Assembly (NCBI RefSeq): GCF_900323545.1
Contig: NZ_OOHN01000008.1
Span: 795,143-859,142 of the forward strand
DNA from: Actinomyces sp. Marseille-P3109
Lineage (GTDB): Bacteria > Actinomycetota > Actinomycetes > Actinomycetales > Actinomycetaceae
DNA: 64,000 nucleotides
Reading direction: 5' to 3'
Numbering within the stretch: the first letter of the stretch is position 1; every line of letters starts with the position of its first letter. Position numbers and translations under genes: made by a program. Below are positions 29,233 to 38,598 of the stretch, in pieces. The notes under the pieces are model-generated. The model made no database searches, was not told the origin of the DNA, and saw only the letters and a list, made by a program, of their open reading frames with translations.

Positions 29233-30009
29233 ATGTCGGTGCAGGAGTTCCGCGACCACGAGATCTCGCGCCTGGAGCGCTCGAGCTGGGCGACCAACAC
29301 GGCCCTTCGCCAGGCGCTGAAGGCCGCGGGCCTGCGGCCGCCCGCCCAGGTGGTGGCCGAGTGCCTGGATGAGGGCACGGGCGGCAGAGGCAGCGCCGGT
29401 AGCCGCTGGGAGCGGGCTGAGCGTGCGGTGGCCCGTCTGCGCGAGCACTTCGCCTCCTTCCGTTTCGCCGATGGCGTCGACTACGGGCTGCTGGCGATCC
29501 CAGCAATCGACCGGCTCGACACCCGCGGCGCCATGGACCCTCGCATCCGCCGCGGCCAGCAGCCGGACCTGGTTGAGGACCTCGTCGACCCCGCCCTGGG
29601 GGAGGGAGCCGACCTCGCTGACCTCGACGGGCTCACACTGGGCCGGGACGGCTGGACGATACTGGCCGGCGTCGTCGGCCAGTACGGGATCTCAGCAGGA
29701 AGCCACGAGGACGTCGTCGCAGCCCCCGCGGAGCGCTTCGAGGTCGACGGCGTCGACACTCGCGCCCTCATGACCCGCCAGGTCTGGGGCGCCCGCCTGC
29801 TGCAGTGCCCGCCCGGCCTCGTCCCCGACTCCGACTACGCCGAGCGGTGGACCTTTACCCTCTTCCCGGCCGAAGGGCTGGTGAACGGGCGAGCCGTCTC
29901 GGGCACCGTGCTCAAGAGGCGAGTGCGCTTCCGGCTGGGTAAGGCGGGCCGCGGGATCGGCAGCGCCAGAGTGGCTCCCGCCCTCCCGCTTGAGTGGGCG
30001 TCTCGATGA
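29233..30009 (+). CDS. Unknown conserved-type protein next to parE
   Basis: This 258-residue protein has an AGAGGAG ribosome binding site. It begins with a Glu/Arg-rich helical segment (VQEFRDHEISRLERSSWATNTALRQALKAAGLRPP), then alternates strands and Asp-rich loops. There is no signal peptide, membrane segment or known catalytic motif. It precedes parE by 97 bases, but parE has its own promoter. I do not recognise the family; composition and codon use are like those of its neighbours. Confidence 0.75.
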   Translation: MSVQEFRDHEISRLERSSWATNTALRQALKAAGLRPPAQVVAECLDEGTGGRGSAGSRWERAERAVARLREHFASFRFADGVDYGLLAIPAIDRLDTRGAMDPRIRRGQQPDLVEDLVDPALGEGADLADLDGLTLGRDGWTILAGVVGQYGISAGSHEDVVAAPAERFEVDGVDTRALMTRQVWGARLLQCPPGLVPDSDYAERWTFTLFPAEGLVNGRAVSGTVLKRRVRFRLGKAGRGIGSARVAPALPLEWASR

Positions 30010-30094
30010 CGCCATGGGACCCAGCGGTTGCATGACGCATGACGCCACACGCCTCCCGGCGGCGGGGCGCGAGGCGCGGGCGGCGCTGATCGGC

Positions 30095-30100
30095 TAGATT
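30095..30100 (+). promoter_or_regulatory. -10 box TAGATT for leaderless parE
   Basis: TAGATT is followed by six bases and the GTG at 30107, with no ribosome binding site. Confidence 0.6.
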
Positions 30101-30106
30101 CCCGGC

Positions 30107-32359
30107 GTGCCCTCATCCGAGAACAAGACCAGCCGGGGCGACTACTCAGCCCGCCACCTCTCCGTTCTGGAGGGGCTGGAGGCCGTGCGCAAGCGCCCGG
30201 GAATGTACATCGGCTCCACCGACCAGCGCGGGCTCATGCACTGCGTGTGGGAGATCATCGACAACGCCGTCGACGAGGCCCTCGAGGGGCACGGCGACGA
30301 CATCTCAGTGACTGTCCACGACGACGGCTCCATCGAGGTGCGTGACAACGGGCGTGGCGTGCCCGTCGACATCGAGCCCTCCTCCGGCCTGACCGGCGTC
30401 GAGCTCGTCTACACCAAGCTGCACGCCGGTGGGAAGTTCGGCGGCGGCTCCTACGGCGCCGCCGGCGGCCTGCACGGCGTGGGCGCCTCCGTCGTCAACG
30501 CCCTGGCCGAGCGCATGGACGTGGAGGTGGACCGCGGCGGCAAGACCTACGCCATGAGCTTCCACCGCGGCGAGCCCGGCATCTTCGACGACTCCGCCGG
30601 GCGCAGCCCCTCCTCACCCTTCACCGAGTTCACCAAGGCCTCCGAGCTGCGCGTCATCGGCAAGGTGCGCCGCGGCGTGACCGGCACCCGGGTGCGCTAC
30701 TGGGCAGACCCCCAGATCTTCCCCCGGCCCACCGAGTACGACGCCGCCGCCCTGCGCGCCCGGCTGCGCCAGACCAGCTTCCTCGTCCCCGGACTCACCC
30801 TGCGCCTGGAGGACCGGCGCCCCGAGGCCGAGGCCATCGCCGCCTCCAACACGCCCGCCGCCGACGCCGGCGAGACCGACGACGCCGTCCACGAGGTCAC
30901 CCTGCGGGCAGCAGCCAAGAACGCGACCGAGAACCGCGGCGACCTGTTCGACACCAGCGCCGACAAGGGCATCGAGGTCTTCCAGGCCCTGGGCGGCACT
31001 GCCGACTTCGTCGACTTCCTGGCCTCCGACGGCTCGGTGACCGACACCTTCCGTCTCACCGGCGAGGGCACCTACACCGAGACCGTCCAGCAGCTCGACC
31101 GCGCCACTGGGCACCTGCGGCCCGTGGAGGTCGAGCGCAACTGCATGGTCGATGTCGCCCTGCGCTGGGGGATCGGGTACGAGACCACCGAGCGCTCCTT
31201 CGTCAACATCATCGCCACCCCCATGGGCGGCACCCACCTGACCGGCTTCGAGCAGGCCCTCACCAGGGTGCTGCGCAAGCGCATCGAGGCCGACTCCCGG
31301 GCCCTGAAGATCACCTCCAAGGACGGCCGGGTCGAGAAGGACGACATCATGGCGGGCCTGACCGCCGTCATCACCGTGCGCGTTCCCGAGCCCCAGTTCG
31401 AGGGTCAGACCAAGGAGGTCCTGGGCACCGGCCCCGTGCGCCAGATCGTCTCCAAGGTGGTCGAGCGCGAGCTCACCGCCCTGCTGACCTCCTCCAAACG
31501 GGACCTCAAGACCCAGGCGCGCGCCCTGGAGGAGAAGATCGTCGGCGAGATGCGCGCCCGCGTCTCGGCGCGCCTGCACAAGGAGATCACCCGCCGCAAG
31601 ACCGCCCTGGAGACCTCCTCCCTGCCCGCCAAGCTCGCCGACTGCCGCAGCGACGACGTCGCCGCCTCCGAGCTGTTCATCGTCGAGGGTGACTCCGCCC
31701 TGGGGACCGCCAAGAACGCCCGCAACTCCGAGTTCCAGGCCCTCCTGCCGATCCGCGGCAAGATCCTCAACGTGCAGAAGGCCTCCCAGGCCGACATGCT
31801 GCGCAACGTCGAGTGCTCGGCCATCATCCAGGTGGTCGGCGCCGGCAGCGGACGCACCTTCGACCTCGAGGCAGCCCGCTACGGCAAGGTCATCCTCATG
31901 ACCGACGCCGACGTCGACGGCGCCCACATCCGCACCCTCCTGCTGACCCTCTTCTTCCGCTACATGCGCCCCATGATCGAGGCGGGGCGGGTCTTCGCCG
32001 CCGTCCCGCCCCTGCACCGCATCGAGGTCTCCGGCTCGGGACGGCGCAAGAAGGAGATCATCTACACCTACTCCGACGACGAGCTCGTCACCACCCTGCG
32101 CCGCCTGGAGCGCTCGGGGCGCAGCTTCAAGGAGCCCCAGCGCTACAAGGGCCTGGGGGAGATGGACGCCCACCAGCTCGCCGAGACCACCATGGAGCCC
32201 CAGCACCGTACCCTGCGGCGTATCACGCTGGGGGACGAGGCCCAGGTCATGGAGGCCGAGTCCGTCTTCGAGCTTCTCATGGGCTCGTCGGTCGAGCCCC
32301 GCCGCGACTTCATCGTCGAGGGCGCCCGTGACGTTGATCGCGAGCGCATTGACGCCTGA
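30107..32359 (+). CDS. parE: DNA topoisomerase IV subunit B (GyrB-like ATPase)
   Basis: This 750-residue type IIA topoisomerase ATPase subunit has RKRPGMYIGST, WEIIDNAVDEALEGHGD (ATP-binding Asn), DNGRGVPVD and GGLHGVGASVVNALA in the GHKL domain. Toprim motifs are FIVEGDSALG, LPIRGKILNV and LMTDADVDGAHIRTL. The C-terminus is YKGLGEMDAHQLAETTMEP. A GyrA/ParC-like gene lies 3 kb downstream on the other strand, as in other actinobacteria with a second topoisomerase, so ParE is preferred to GyrB. There is an Ala/Asp-rich insert near residues 245-265. Confidence 0.9.
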   Translation: MPSSENKTSRGDYSARHLSVLEGLEAVRKRPGMYIGSTDQRGLMHCVWEIIDNAVDEALEGHGDDISVTVHDDGSIEVRDNGRGVPVDIEPSSGLTGVELVYTKLHAGGKFGGGSYGAAGGLHGVGASVVNALAERMDVEVDRGGKTYAMSFHRGEPGIFDDSAGRSPSSPFTEFTKASELRVIGKVRRGVTGTRVRYWADPQIFPRPTEYDAAALRARLRQTSFLVPGLTLRLEDRRPEAEAIAASNTPAADAGETDDAVHEVTLRAAAKNATENRGDLFDTSADKGIEVFQALGGTADFVDFLASDGSVTDTFRLTGEGTYTETVQQLDRATGHLRPVEVERNCMVDVALRWGIGYETTERSFVNIIATPMGGTHLTGFEQALTRVLRKRIEADSRALKITSKDGRVEKDDIMAGLTAVITVRVPEPQFEGQTKEVLGTGPVRQIVSKVVERELTALLTSSKRDLKTQARALEEKIVGEMRARVSARLHKEITRRKTALETSSLPAKLADCRSDDVAASELFIVEGDSALGTAKNARNSEFQALLPIRGKILNVQKASQADMLRNVECSAIIQVVGAGSGRTFDLEAARYGKVILMTDADVDGAHIRTLLLTLFFRYMRPMIEAGRVFAAVPPLHRIEVSGSGRRKKEIIYTYSDDELVTTLRRLERSGRSFKEPQRYKGLGEMDAHQLAETTMEPQHRTLRRITLGDEAQVMEAESVFELLMGSSVEPRRDFIVEGARDVDRERIDA

Positions 32360-32372
32360 CAGAAGCGTCAAT
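32348..32372 (+). terminator. Weak hairpin at the end of parE
   Basis: An 8-bp perfect stem (32348-32355 with 32365-32372) overlaps the parE stop codon. It may act as a terminator. Confidence 0.4.
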
Positions 32373-32472
32373 TGTTGGCGAATCCTTAAGGTAACCTCGG
32401 TAGCCTTCGCGTCACGGTCCCCGGGGCCGAGTCGCAGCACTGTCGGTTCGTACTCATGAGGGAGGTGCGCTT

Positions 32473-33525
32473 ATGCCACCCGGTTACGGCACTCGTCGGG
32501 CAGGCTCCTCGCCGTGGCCCATCCTGCGCCCCGGGCCCCGCTCGTCCCTGTCGCGCGAGCTGTCCTGGCGCCCCCTGGGCCCCGAGGACAACCACGAGCT
32601 GGCCGAGCTCATCGCTCGGGCCGAGGCTGTCGACAACCCTCCCTACCGCACCAGCGAGCAGGAGACGGCCGAGTACTTCCTCGACCCCACCTACTCCGGG
32701 GTCGCCGGCCGCGACGACGACGGCGTCATGCGCGCCTTCGGCCTGGTGCGGCTGCGGCCGGCCGGAGAGATCTACGCCTCCATGACCGGCACCGTGGACC
32801 CTGCCGTGCGCAAGCGCGGCATCGGCCGCGCCCTCCTGCACTGGCAGGCCGAGCGGGCCCGTCATCTCGTGGGCGCCGAGCGGGCCGGTTCCGTCCCGGG
32901 CAAAGGCTCGACCCAGGTTCCCGCGCACGTGGTCACCACCGTCATGGAGGACGACGAGCGCATGCAGGGACACCTCAAGGACATGGGGTTTAAGCCGATG
33001 CGCTGGTACCGCGAGGTGCGCCGCTTCCTGGGCGACGAGATCCCCGAGGTGGACCTGGACGGGTTCATCACCATCGACCCCTGGACCCCGGAGATCGACG
33101 ACGACGTCCGCCGCGCCTACAACCAGGCCATGGCCGAGACCTGGAAGGCAGAGAACATCACCCCCGAGGACTGGACCGCCGGCAGCGCCTACTTCGCCCC
33201 CCAGTGGAGCTTCGTGGCCATGGACCGCTCCGGTGACCGCGCCCGCGTCGCCGGATACCTGCGCTCGGGCCGCTACGAGCAGGACTGGGAGGCCCTGGGC
33301 TGGCGCGAGGGATACACCGACGTGCTCGGGGTCTTGAGCGACTACCGCCACCGCCAGATCGGGCCCGCACTCCTGGTGGCCGCCATGCGCGCCTACGCGG
33401 CCGACGGCATGGAGTACGCCGCCGCCGGCGTCGACACCGACAACCCCAGCGGCGCCGTCGACCTGTACGAGTCCCTGGGCTACGTGCCCACCCGCGGAAC
33501 CATCCTCTACGCCCTCGACGTCTGA
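32473..33525 (+). CDS. Tandem GNAT-domain acetyltransferase
   Basis: This 350-residue protein has two GNAT folds. The first has the acetyl-CoA loop in GTVDPAVRKRGIGRALLHWQ, the second in GVLSDYRHRQIGPALLVAAMRAYA followed by VDTDNPSGAVDLYESLGYVP. The two-domain plan resembles mycothiol synthase MshD and related actinobacterial enzymes, but no mycothiol genes are nearby, so the substrate is open. GGGAGG before the ATG at 32473 gives a good start. Confidence 0.87.
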   Translation: MPPGYGTRRAGSSPWPILRPGPRSSLSRELSWRPLGPEDNHELAELIARAEAVDNPPYRTSEQETAEYFLDPTYSGVAGRDDDGVMRAFGLVRLRPAGEIYASMTGTVDPAVRKRGIGRALLHWQAERARHLVGAERAGSVPGKGSTQVPAHVVTTVMEDDERMQGHLKDMGFKPMRWYREVRRFLGDEIPEVDLDGFITIDPWTPEIDDDVRRAYNQAMAETWKAENITPEDWTAGSAYFAPQWSFVAMDRSGDRARVAGYLRSGRYEQDWEALGWREGYTDVLGVLSDYRHRQIGPALLVAAMRAYAADGMEYAAAGVDTDNPSGAVDLYESLGYVPTRGTILYALDV

Positions 33526-33563
33526 GCAGCGCCCGGCGAGCGCCTGTGACGGCCAGGGACCGC

Positions 33564-35207
33564 TCAGGCGCGCTGGTGGGCCACGACACCGGCCACGATC
33601 GTGGCCAGGGGGCGAACCCGCGCCAGCTCACCGGCCCCAAGACGCACGGGGTCCTCGGCCAGGAGCACCAGGTCGGCCGGCGAGCCCACCGCCACCGGGC
33701 CGGCCCCGTTGACGCTGGCCGCCAGGGCCTCCTCAGCCGTGAGCCGCTGGTCCGGCGACCACACCGATCCGTCCGGCGTCCTGCGACCCACCGCTGCCGA
33801 CATCGCCAGCCACGGGTCCAGTGGTGCCACTGGCGCGTCCGATCCCAGCTGCAGCAGGGCCCCGGCGGCCACCATGTCCGCGAAGGCGTAGGTGCGCTTC
33901 TCCAGTCCCGGCCACACCCTGCCCACGGCGGCCCAGTCGTCAACGAGGTGGGCTGGCTGAACCGACAGCTCGATGCCGCCCCCCACCAGGCGCCTGAGGG
34001 CCCCGTCGGGCTCATCGAGGGCGTCGGCCGGCAGCAGCTGGGCGTGCTCCAGGCGCCCGGTGGCCCCCGAGTGCGCGAAGGCGGCGGCGACGTCGTCGAC
34101 GGCCGCGTCCCCGATGGCGTGGATGGCCATCTCATAGCCCTGCTGCCCGGCCCGGGTCATGAGGTCGGTGAGCTCGGCCCGGTTGATGTTGACTACGCCG
34201 TGGGGGTGGTCCAGCCCCAGCTCGGCCGGGTAGGGCTCGCACATGTGTGCGCTGCCCGACCCCATCGACCCGTCGGCGATGACCTTGAGTGGTCCCTGGA
34301 CCAGCGCCGGGGAGCCGTCGGCCAGGTGCGGTGAGCCCGGCAGCTCGACGCCGGTGCGCAGGCCCCGGGCGATCCAGCGTTCCAGCTTGTCGCGGTAGAC
34401 CGCGACCCGGATGCGGGGCAGCGCCGCCGGGGGGACGCCCTGGGCCGCCATGGCCTGGAGGCGCCTCGGCCAGTCGTCGGGGTCCTCCGACCAGCTCATG
34501 TCGACCACGCCGGTGATGCCCCGGGCCAGCATGTCGCTCAAAACCTGCCGGTAGCCGGACTCGCGCAGCTCACGCGTGCCCGGGACCTCGTCGAGGCGGT
34601 CAAGCAGGGCGAACCACGGATCCTCCTTCATCGGCGCCCCTGGATCCTGGACGCTGGCCTCCGGCAGGCCGAAGACGCGCAGCGCCGCCGAGTTCAGCCA
34701 CCCGGAGTGCACGTCCCCCGAGATGAGCAGCGTGGGGACATCGCCGGTGACGGCATCGAGCTCGGCCACGGTGGGGACCCGGGGCCAGTTGGACAGGCGG
34801 TGCCCGAAGCCCTGGATCGTGACCGGCCGCGAACCCGCCGGTAGATCCCGCAGCGCCCGGGCCACCAGCTCCAGGGCCTCCTCGGCGCTGCGGGTGGCCA
34901 ACGTGTCGATGCGTGCTGAGCGCGCCGCCTCCATGTCCAGGTGGGCGTGGGCATCCCACAGGCCGGGGATCAGGAAGGCGCCACCGGTCTCAAGCGCCTG
35001 TGCCCCGGCACCGCCGAGGTCCTGCCCCACCTCGACGACGCGGCCGGCCTCCACGCGCACGTCGACGGGATCACCCGGGCGGGGCGGCGCATCCAGGGAG
35101 CCCGGACCTGAACCGCCACAGCGGAGCCCGCTCAGTTCGGTGCGGGAGCGGAAGGGGACGATGCGCACGTCCCTGAGCAGCAGGTCTGCGGACGGTCGAT
35201 CAGCCAT
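33564..35207 (-). CDS. Amidohydrolase family 3 (YtcJ-like) metal hydrolase
   Basis: This 547-residue metal-dependent hydrolase has the N-terminal small beta domain, then LIPGLWDAHAHLDME (HxH metal ligands). It goes on to IQGFGHRLSNWP, LISGDVHSGWLNSAALR, the long VIADGSMGSGSAHMCEPY, MAIHAIGDAAVDDV, GRLEHAQLL, SVQPAHLVDDW and GSDAPVAPLDPW (metal Asp). These are typical of the YtcJ group. The substrate is unknown. A TAAAGT box five bases before the ATG suggests a leaderless transcript. Confidence 0.9.
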   Translation of the reverse strand: MADRPSADLLLRDVRIVPFRSRTELSGLRCGGSGPGSLDAPPRPGDPVDVRVEAGRVVEVGQDLGGAGAQALETGGAFLIPGLWDAHAHLDMEAARSARIDTLATRSAEEALELVARALRDLPAGSRPVTIQGFGHRLSNWPRVPTVAELDAVTGDVPTLLISGDVHSGWLNSAALRVFGLPEASVQDPGAPMKEDPWFALLDRLDEVPGTRELRESGYRQVLSDMLARGITGVVDMSWSEDPDDWPRRLQAMAAQGVPPAALPRIRVAVYRDKLERWIARGLRTGVELPGSPHLADGSPALVQGPLKVIADGSMGSGSAHMCEPYPAELGLDHPHGVVNINRAELTDLMTRAGQQGYEMAIHAIGDAAVDDVAAAFAHSGATGRLEHAQLLPADALDEPDGALRRLVGGGIELSVQPAHLVDDWAAVGRVWPGLEKRTYAFADMVAAGALLQLGSDAPVAPLDPWLAMSAAVGRRTPDGSVWSPDQRLTAEEALAASVNGAGPVAVGSPADLVLLAEDPVRLGAGELARVRPLATIVAGVVAHQRA

Positions 35208-35212
35208 GGGCC

Positions 35213-35218
35213 ACTTTA
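35213..35218 (-). promoter_or_regulatory. -10 box TAAAGT for the amidohydrolase gene
   Basis: On the minus strand TAAAGT ends five bases before the ATG at 35207. Confidence 0.45.
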
Positions 35219-35277
35219 GGCACATCCAACCTGTTCACGGGCGGGTTTCCGGGGTGCCCCGCCCAGGTCCGACCTAC

Positions 35278-37827
35278 TCAGCCGATTCCGACGATGGGGG
35301 AGGGCAGCGGCGAGCCGGAGCCGTCACGACGCTCATCGGCCTCAGGCAGGGTGACCGGTCCGCCTCCCTCGCGCAGCGCCCGCGCCGGGGCCACACCCAC
35401 CCAGGCGGCCACGAGCCCGTCCTCACCGCGCAGGAAGCGGTGGGACCGAACCCCACCCGTGGCCCGCCCCTTGGCCGGGTAGCGGTCCAACGGCGTCACC
35501 TTGACGCTGCCGCCGCCGGTGCCCGGCAGCGAGCCCTCGGACCCGGCCACCGTCACCACCACCGCCTCGGCCAGGAGATCCTCGGGAACCGCCGCACCGG
35601 CGATCACCCGGGCGCCCTCGCGCAGCGAGATGCCCGCCATGCCACCGGCGCCCCGGCCCTGGGGGCGCACCTTAGTGGCCTGGAACCGCAGCAGCTGGGC
35701 GTCAGAGGCCACCATGGCCAGGAAGTCCGTGTCAGCCGCCGTTCCGGCGAAGACCACCCGGTCGCCGTCGGACAGGGAGATGACCTCCCAGCTCTCGGCG
35801 TTCCTGGGCCCATCACCGGGCTTGACCCGCTTCACGACGCCGCCGGCCGTGATCAGGGCGATCGGTGCGTGCTCGGCCGAGTCCACCGGGACCAGGCCCA
35901 CCACCTTCTCCTCAGGATCGATGTCCACCAGCTGGCGGACCGGGGTGGCGCCGGCCAGGCCCGGGGCGCCCTCGGTGCGGGGCATCTCGGTGGTGGAGAC
36001 GACGTCGAGCAGCACCAGGCGGCCGGTATCCGTGACCGCGCCGACGCGCCCCCGCGCCGTGGTGGCCACCTGGGAGGTCAGGGCGTCGTGGGGCTGGCGC
36101 CCACCGGTGCGGGCGACCGGCTCGGCGCCGGGGGTGCGCGCCACCAGGCCAGTGGCTGACAGCATCACCCGGCACGGGTCGTCGGGGACGGTGAGCGGAA
36201 CCGGGGACGAGCTCGGCATGAGCGTCATCGGCTGAGCGGACGCGCCGGCCCGCTTCGCCACCCCGCCGGAGGAGGCGGAGGCGTCGTCCGGAGTCGCAGC
36301 GCTGGCGGCCGACGACGTCACGCGCTCACCGGAGGCCTCCAGCAGCACCGTGCGTCTCGGCGTGCCGAACTGCTCGGCCACGGCCGCCAGCTCGCGGGAG
36401 ACCACGCGGCGCAGCAGGACGTCGTCGGCCAGGATCGCCTCGAGGGCCTCAATCTCCCGGGCCAGCTCGTCGCGCTCCTTCTCCAGCTCGATGACCGAGA
36501 ACTTCGTGAGCCGGCGCAGCTGGAGCTCGAGGATGTAGCTGGCCTGCGGCTCGGTGAGGTCGAAGACCTGCATGAGCCGGGTGCGCGCCGTGGAGGCGTC
36601 GTCGGAGGAGCGGATGACGGCGATGACCTCATCGATGTCGAGGATGGCGATGAGCAGACCGTCCACGAGGTGGGCGCGCTCGCGGCGCTTGCCCAGGCGG
36701 AACCGGGTGCGCCGGGTCACCACCGTGAGGCGGTGGCTTACGAACACCTCCAGCAGCTCGCGCAGCCCCAGGGTGTGGGGCTGGCCGTCCACGAGGGAGA
36801 CGTTGTTGATGCCGAAGGAGTCCTCCAGCGGCGTGTGCTTGTAGAGCTGGGCCAGAACGGCCTCGGGGTTGTAGCCGTTCTTGACGCTGATGACCATGCG
36901 GGTGCCGTGCCTGCGGTCGGTGAGGTCGGCGACGTCGGTGATGCCCTGGAGCTTCTTGGAGCCCACGGCCTCCTTGATCCGAGTGATGATCTTCTCGGGC
37001 CCCACCATGTAGGGCAGCTCGGTGACCACGATGCCCTTGCGGCGCGGTGAGATGGACTCCACGTGGGCGGTGGCGCGCGTGAGGAACTTGCCCCGCCCGG
37101 TGCGGTAGGCCTCGCGGATCCCGTCCAGGCCCACGATCATGCCTCCCGCGGGTAGGTCCGGGCCCGGTACGAAGGCCAAGAGGTCCTCCAGGGACGCCTC
37201 GGGGTGGGTCAGGAGGTGCCGGGCGGCCGCCACGACCTCCACGAGGTTGTGCGGCGGCATATTCGTGGCCATGCCCACCGCGATTCCGGCCGCGCCGTTG
37301 ACCAGCAGGTTCGGGAAGGCCGCGGGCAGGACCTCGGGCTCGGTGAGTGTGTAGTCGTAGTTGGGGGCGAAGTCGACCGTGTCCTCGTCCAGGTCCGCCG
37401 TCAGTGCCAGCGCCGAGGCGGCCAGACGCGCCTCGGTGTAGCGGGGGGCCGCTGGGCCGTCGTCGAGTGAGCCGAAGTTGCCGTGACCGTCAATGAGCGG
37501 CAGACGCATCGTGAAGGGCTGGGCCAGGCGCACCAGCGCCTCGTAGATCGCGGTGTCGCCGTGGGGATGGAGCCGTCCCATGACGTCGCCCACGACTCGT
37601 GAGGACTTCACGTGCGGGCGGTCGGGGCGCAGGCCCATGCGGTCCATCTGGAACAGGATGCGGCGCTGAACCGGTTTGAGCCCGTCGCGAGCGTCTGGCA
37701 GAGCGCGCGCGTAGATGACGGAGTAGGCGTACTCCAGGAAGCTGGTGCGCATCTCCGTGGACAGGTCGAGGTCGACGATCTCCCCGTCGGTCGGGGGAGG
37801 AGTCTGGGTGGAGGCAGACTTCGGCAT
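35278..37827 (-). CDS. parC: DNA topoisomerase IV subunit A (GyrA-like)
   Basis: This 849-residue DNA-cleaving subunit begins at ATG 37827. It has [26 protein letters not shown], the quinolone-region [17 protein letters not shown], the catalytic Tyr in [10 protein letters not shown], the [15 protein letters not shown] region and a coiled-coil [23 protein letters not shown]. An Ala/Ser-rich linker joins the C-terminal beta-pinwheel. The pinwheel lacks the QRRGGKG GyrA box, having [10 protein letters not shown], which favours ParC over GyrA. It pairs with parE at 30107. Transcription starts from a GACAAT box close to the ATG. Confidence 0.9.
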   Translation of the reverse strand: MPKSASTQTPPPTDGEIVDLDLSTEMRTSFLEYAYSVIYARALPDARDGLKPVQRRILFQMDRMGLRPDRPHVKSSRVVGDVMGRLHPHGDTAIYEALVRLAQPFTMRLPLIDGHGNFGSLDDGPAAPRYTEARLAASALALTADLDEDTVDFAPNYDYTLTEPEVLPAAFPNLLVNGAAGIAVGMATNMPPHNLVEVVAAARHLLTHPEASLEDLLAFVPGPDLPAGGMIVGLDGIREAYRTGRGKFLTRATAHVESISPRRKGIVVTELPYMVGPEKIITRIKEAVGSKKLQGITDVADLTDRRHGTRMVISVKNGYNPEAVLAQLYKHTPLEDSFGINNVSLVDGQPHTLGLRELLEVFVSHRLTVVTRRTRFRLGKRRERAHLVDGLLIAILDIDEVIAVIRSSDDASTARTRLMQVFDLTEPQASYILELQLRRLTKFSVIELEKERDELAREIEALEAILADDVLLRRVVSRELAAVAEQFGTPRRTVLLEASGERVTSSAASAATPDDASASSGGVAKRAGASAQPMTLMPSSSPVPLTVPDDPCRVMLSATGLVARTPGAEPVARTGGRQPHDALTSQVATTARGRVGAVTDTGRLVLLDVVSTTEMPRTEGAPGLAGATPVRQLVDIDPEEKVVGLVPVDSAEHAPIALITAGGVVKRVKPGDGPRNAESWEVISLSDGDRVVFAGTAADTDFLAMVASDAQLLRFQATKVRPQGRGAGGMAGISLREGARVIAGAAVPEDLLAEAVVVTVAGSEGSLPGTGGGSVKVTPLDRYPAKGRATGGVRSHRFLRGEDGLVAAWVGVAPARALREGGGPVTLPEADERRDGSGSPLPSPIVGIG

Positions 37828-37833
37828 GGGCGC

Positions 37834-37839
37834 ATTGTC
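37834..37839 (-). promoter_or_regulatory. -10 box GACAAT for leaderless parC
   Basis: On the minus strand GACAAT is followed by six bases and the ATG at 37827. Confidence 0.4.
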
Positions 37840-37965
37840 CGAGGAATCGGGCCGAAAACAAACCACGACACCCGGGCGTGACAGGTCAGACGCGCCTGCA
37901 CGCGGCGGCTGGGCGGCGGCGGAAGGGATCTTCCGCTGACTCATGGCGATGGCACAATGGCGACC

Positions 37966-38598
37966 ATGACGACCCATCCACGCCAGAACTCGGCCGCCAG
38001 TCCGGCCGCCGGCTCGACCACCTCTGAGGTGTCGGAGGACGCGGCCGCAGAGCTGGCGCAACAGGTGGAGCTGGCCGGCTACTATCCCGAGCTGGTGCTC
38101 GATACACTCCGTCTGGCCGCGGGCGAGGAGGAGATCATCTCCGGCATGGTCCAGGCAGAGACCACGTTCGCCGAGGCCGTCCACCGGCACCTGACTGTCC
38201 TGTCCCTGACCCCCACCCGTCTCATCATCGTCCACGTCGACGATGCGCCCCGCGACGACGGCAGTCCCGGCGCCCTGGCCACCAGTGAGGCCGTTCCGCT
38301 CAGCCGTATCCGCTCCATGGCCCTGACCCGGGGTGTGTCCGACCCCGCTCAGGACGGCGGCACCTTGACCGAGATGACGATCGCGGTCTCCTGGGGATCG
38401 GTGCGTCGCATCGACATGGAGCCGGCCACCTGCGGCGATCCCGACTGTCAGGCCGACCACGGCATGACCGGTGTCTCCGTTCCCGACGACATCGTCATCC
38501 GTGTGGCCGCAGGCGTCGAGGGCGCGGCCGCCCTGGCCCGGGCCGAGGCATTCGCCGGTCGGCTCTCGCAGATGACGGCACGCGCCGCCTTCCTGTGA
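37966..38598 (+). CDS. DUF5998 family protein
   Basis: This 210-residue protein has a disordered Ser/Thr/Ala N-terminus and then LAQQVELAGYYPELVLDTLRLAAGEE. Strands LSLTPTRLIIVHVDD and TEMTIAVSWGSVRRIDMEPATCGDPDCQADH follow; the Cys/His cluster could bind a metal. It is an actinobacterial family found upstream of the phosphodiesterase and sepH genes, exactly as here. The function is not known. CACAAT seven bases before the ATG at 37966 suggests a leaderless start; ATG 37957 would add three residues. The stop overlaps the next start (GTGA). Confidence 0.85.
   Translation: MTTHPRQNSAASPAAGSTTSEVSEDAAAELAQQVELAGYYPELVLDTLRLAAGEEEIISGMVQAETTFAEAVHRHLTVLSLTPTRLIIVHVDDAPRDDGSPGALATSEAVPLSRIRSMALTRGVSDPAQDGGTLTEMTIAVSWGSVRRIDMEPATCGDPDCQADHGMTGVSVPDDIVIRVAAGVEGAAALARAEAFAGRLSQMTARAAFL

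Noticed and set aside
32385..32410. CTTAAGGTAACCTCGGTAGCC upstream of the tandem GNAT gene, considered as an IdeR box
   Set aside because: Only the inner AGGTAACCT is palindromic and the spacing does not fit the 19-bp consensus.
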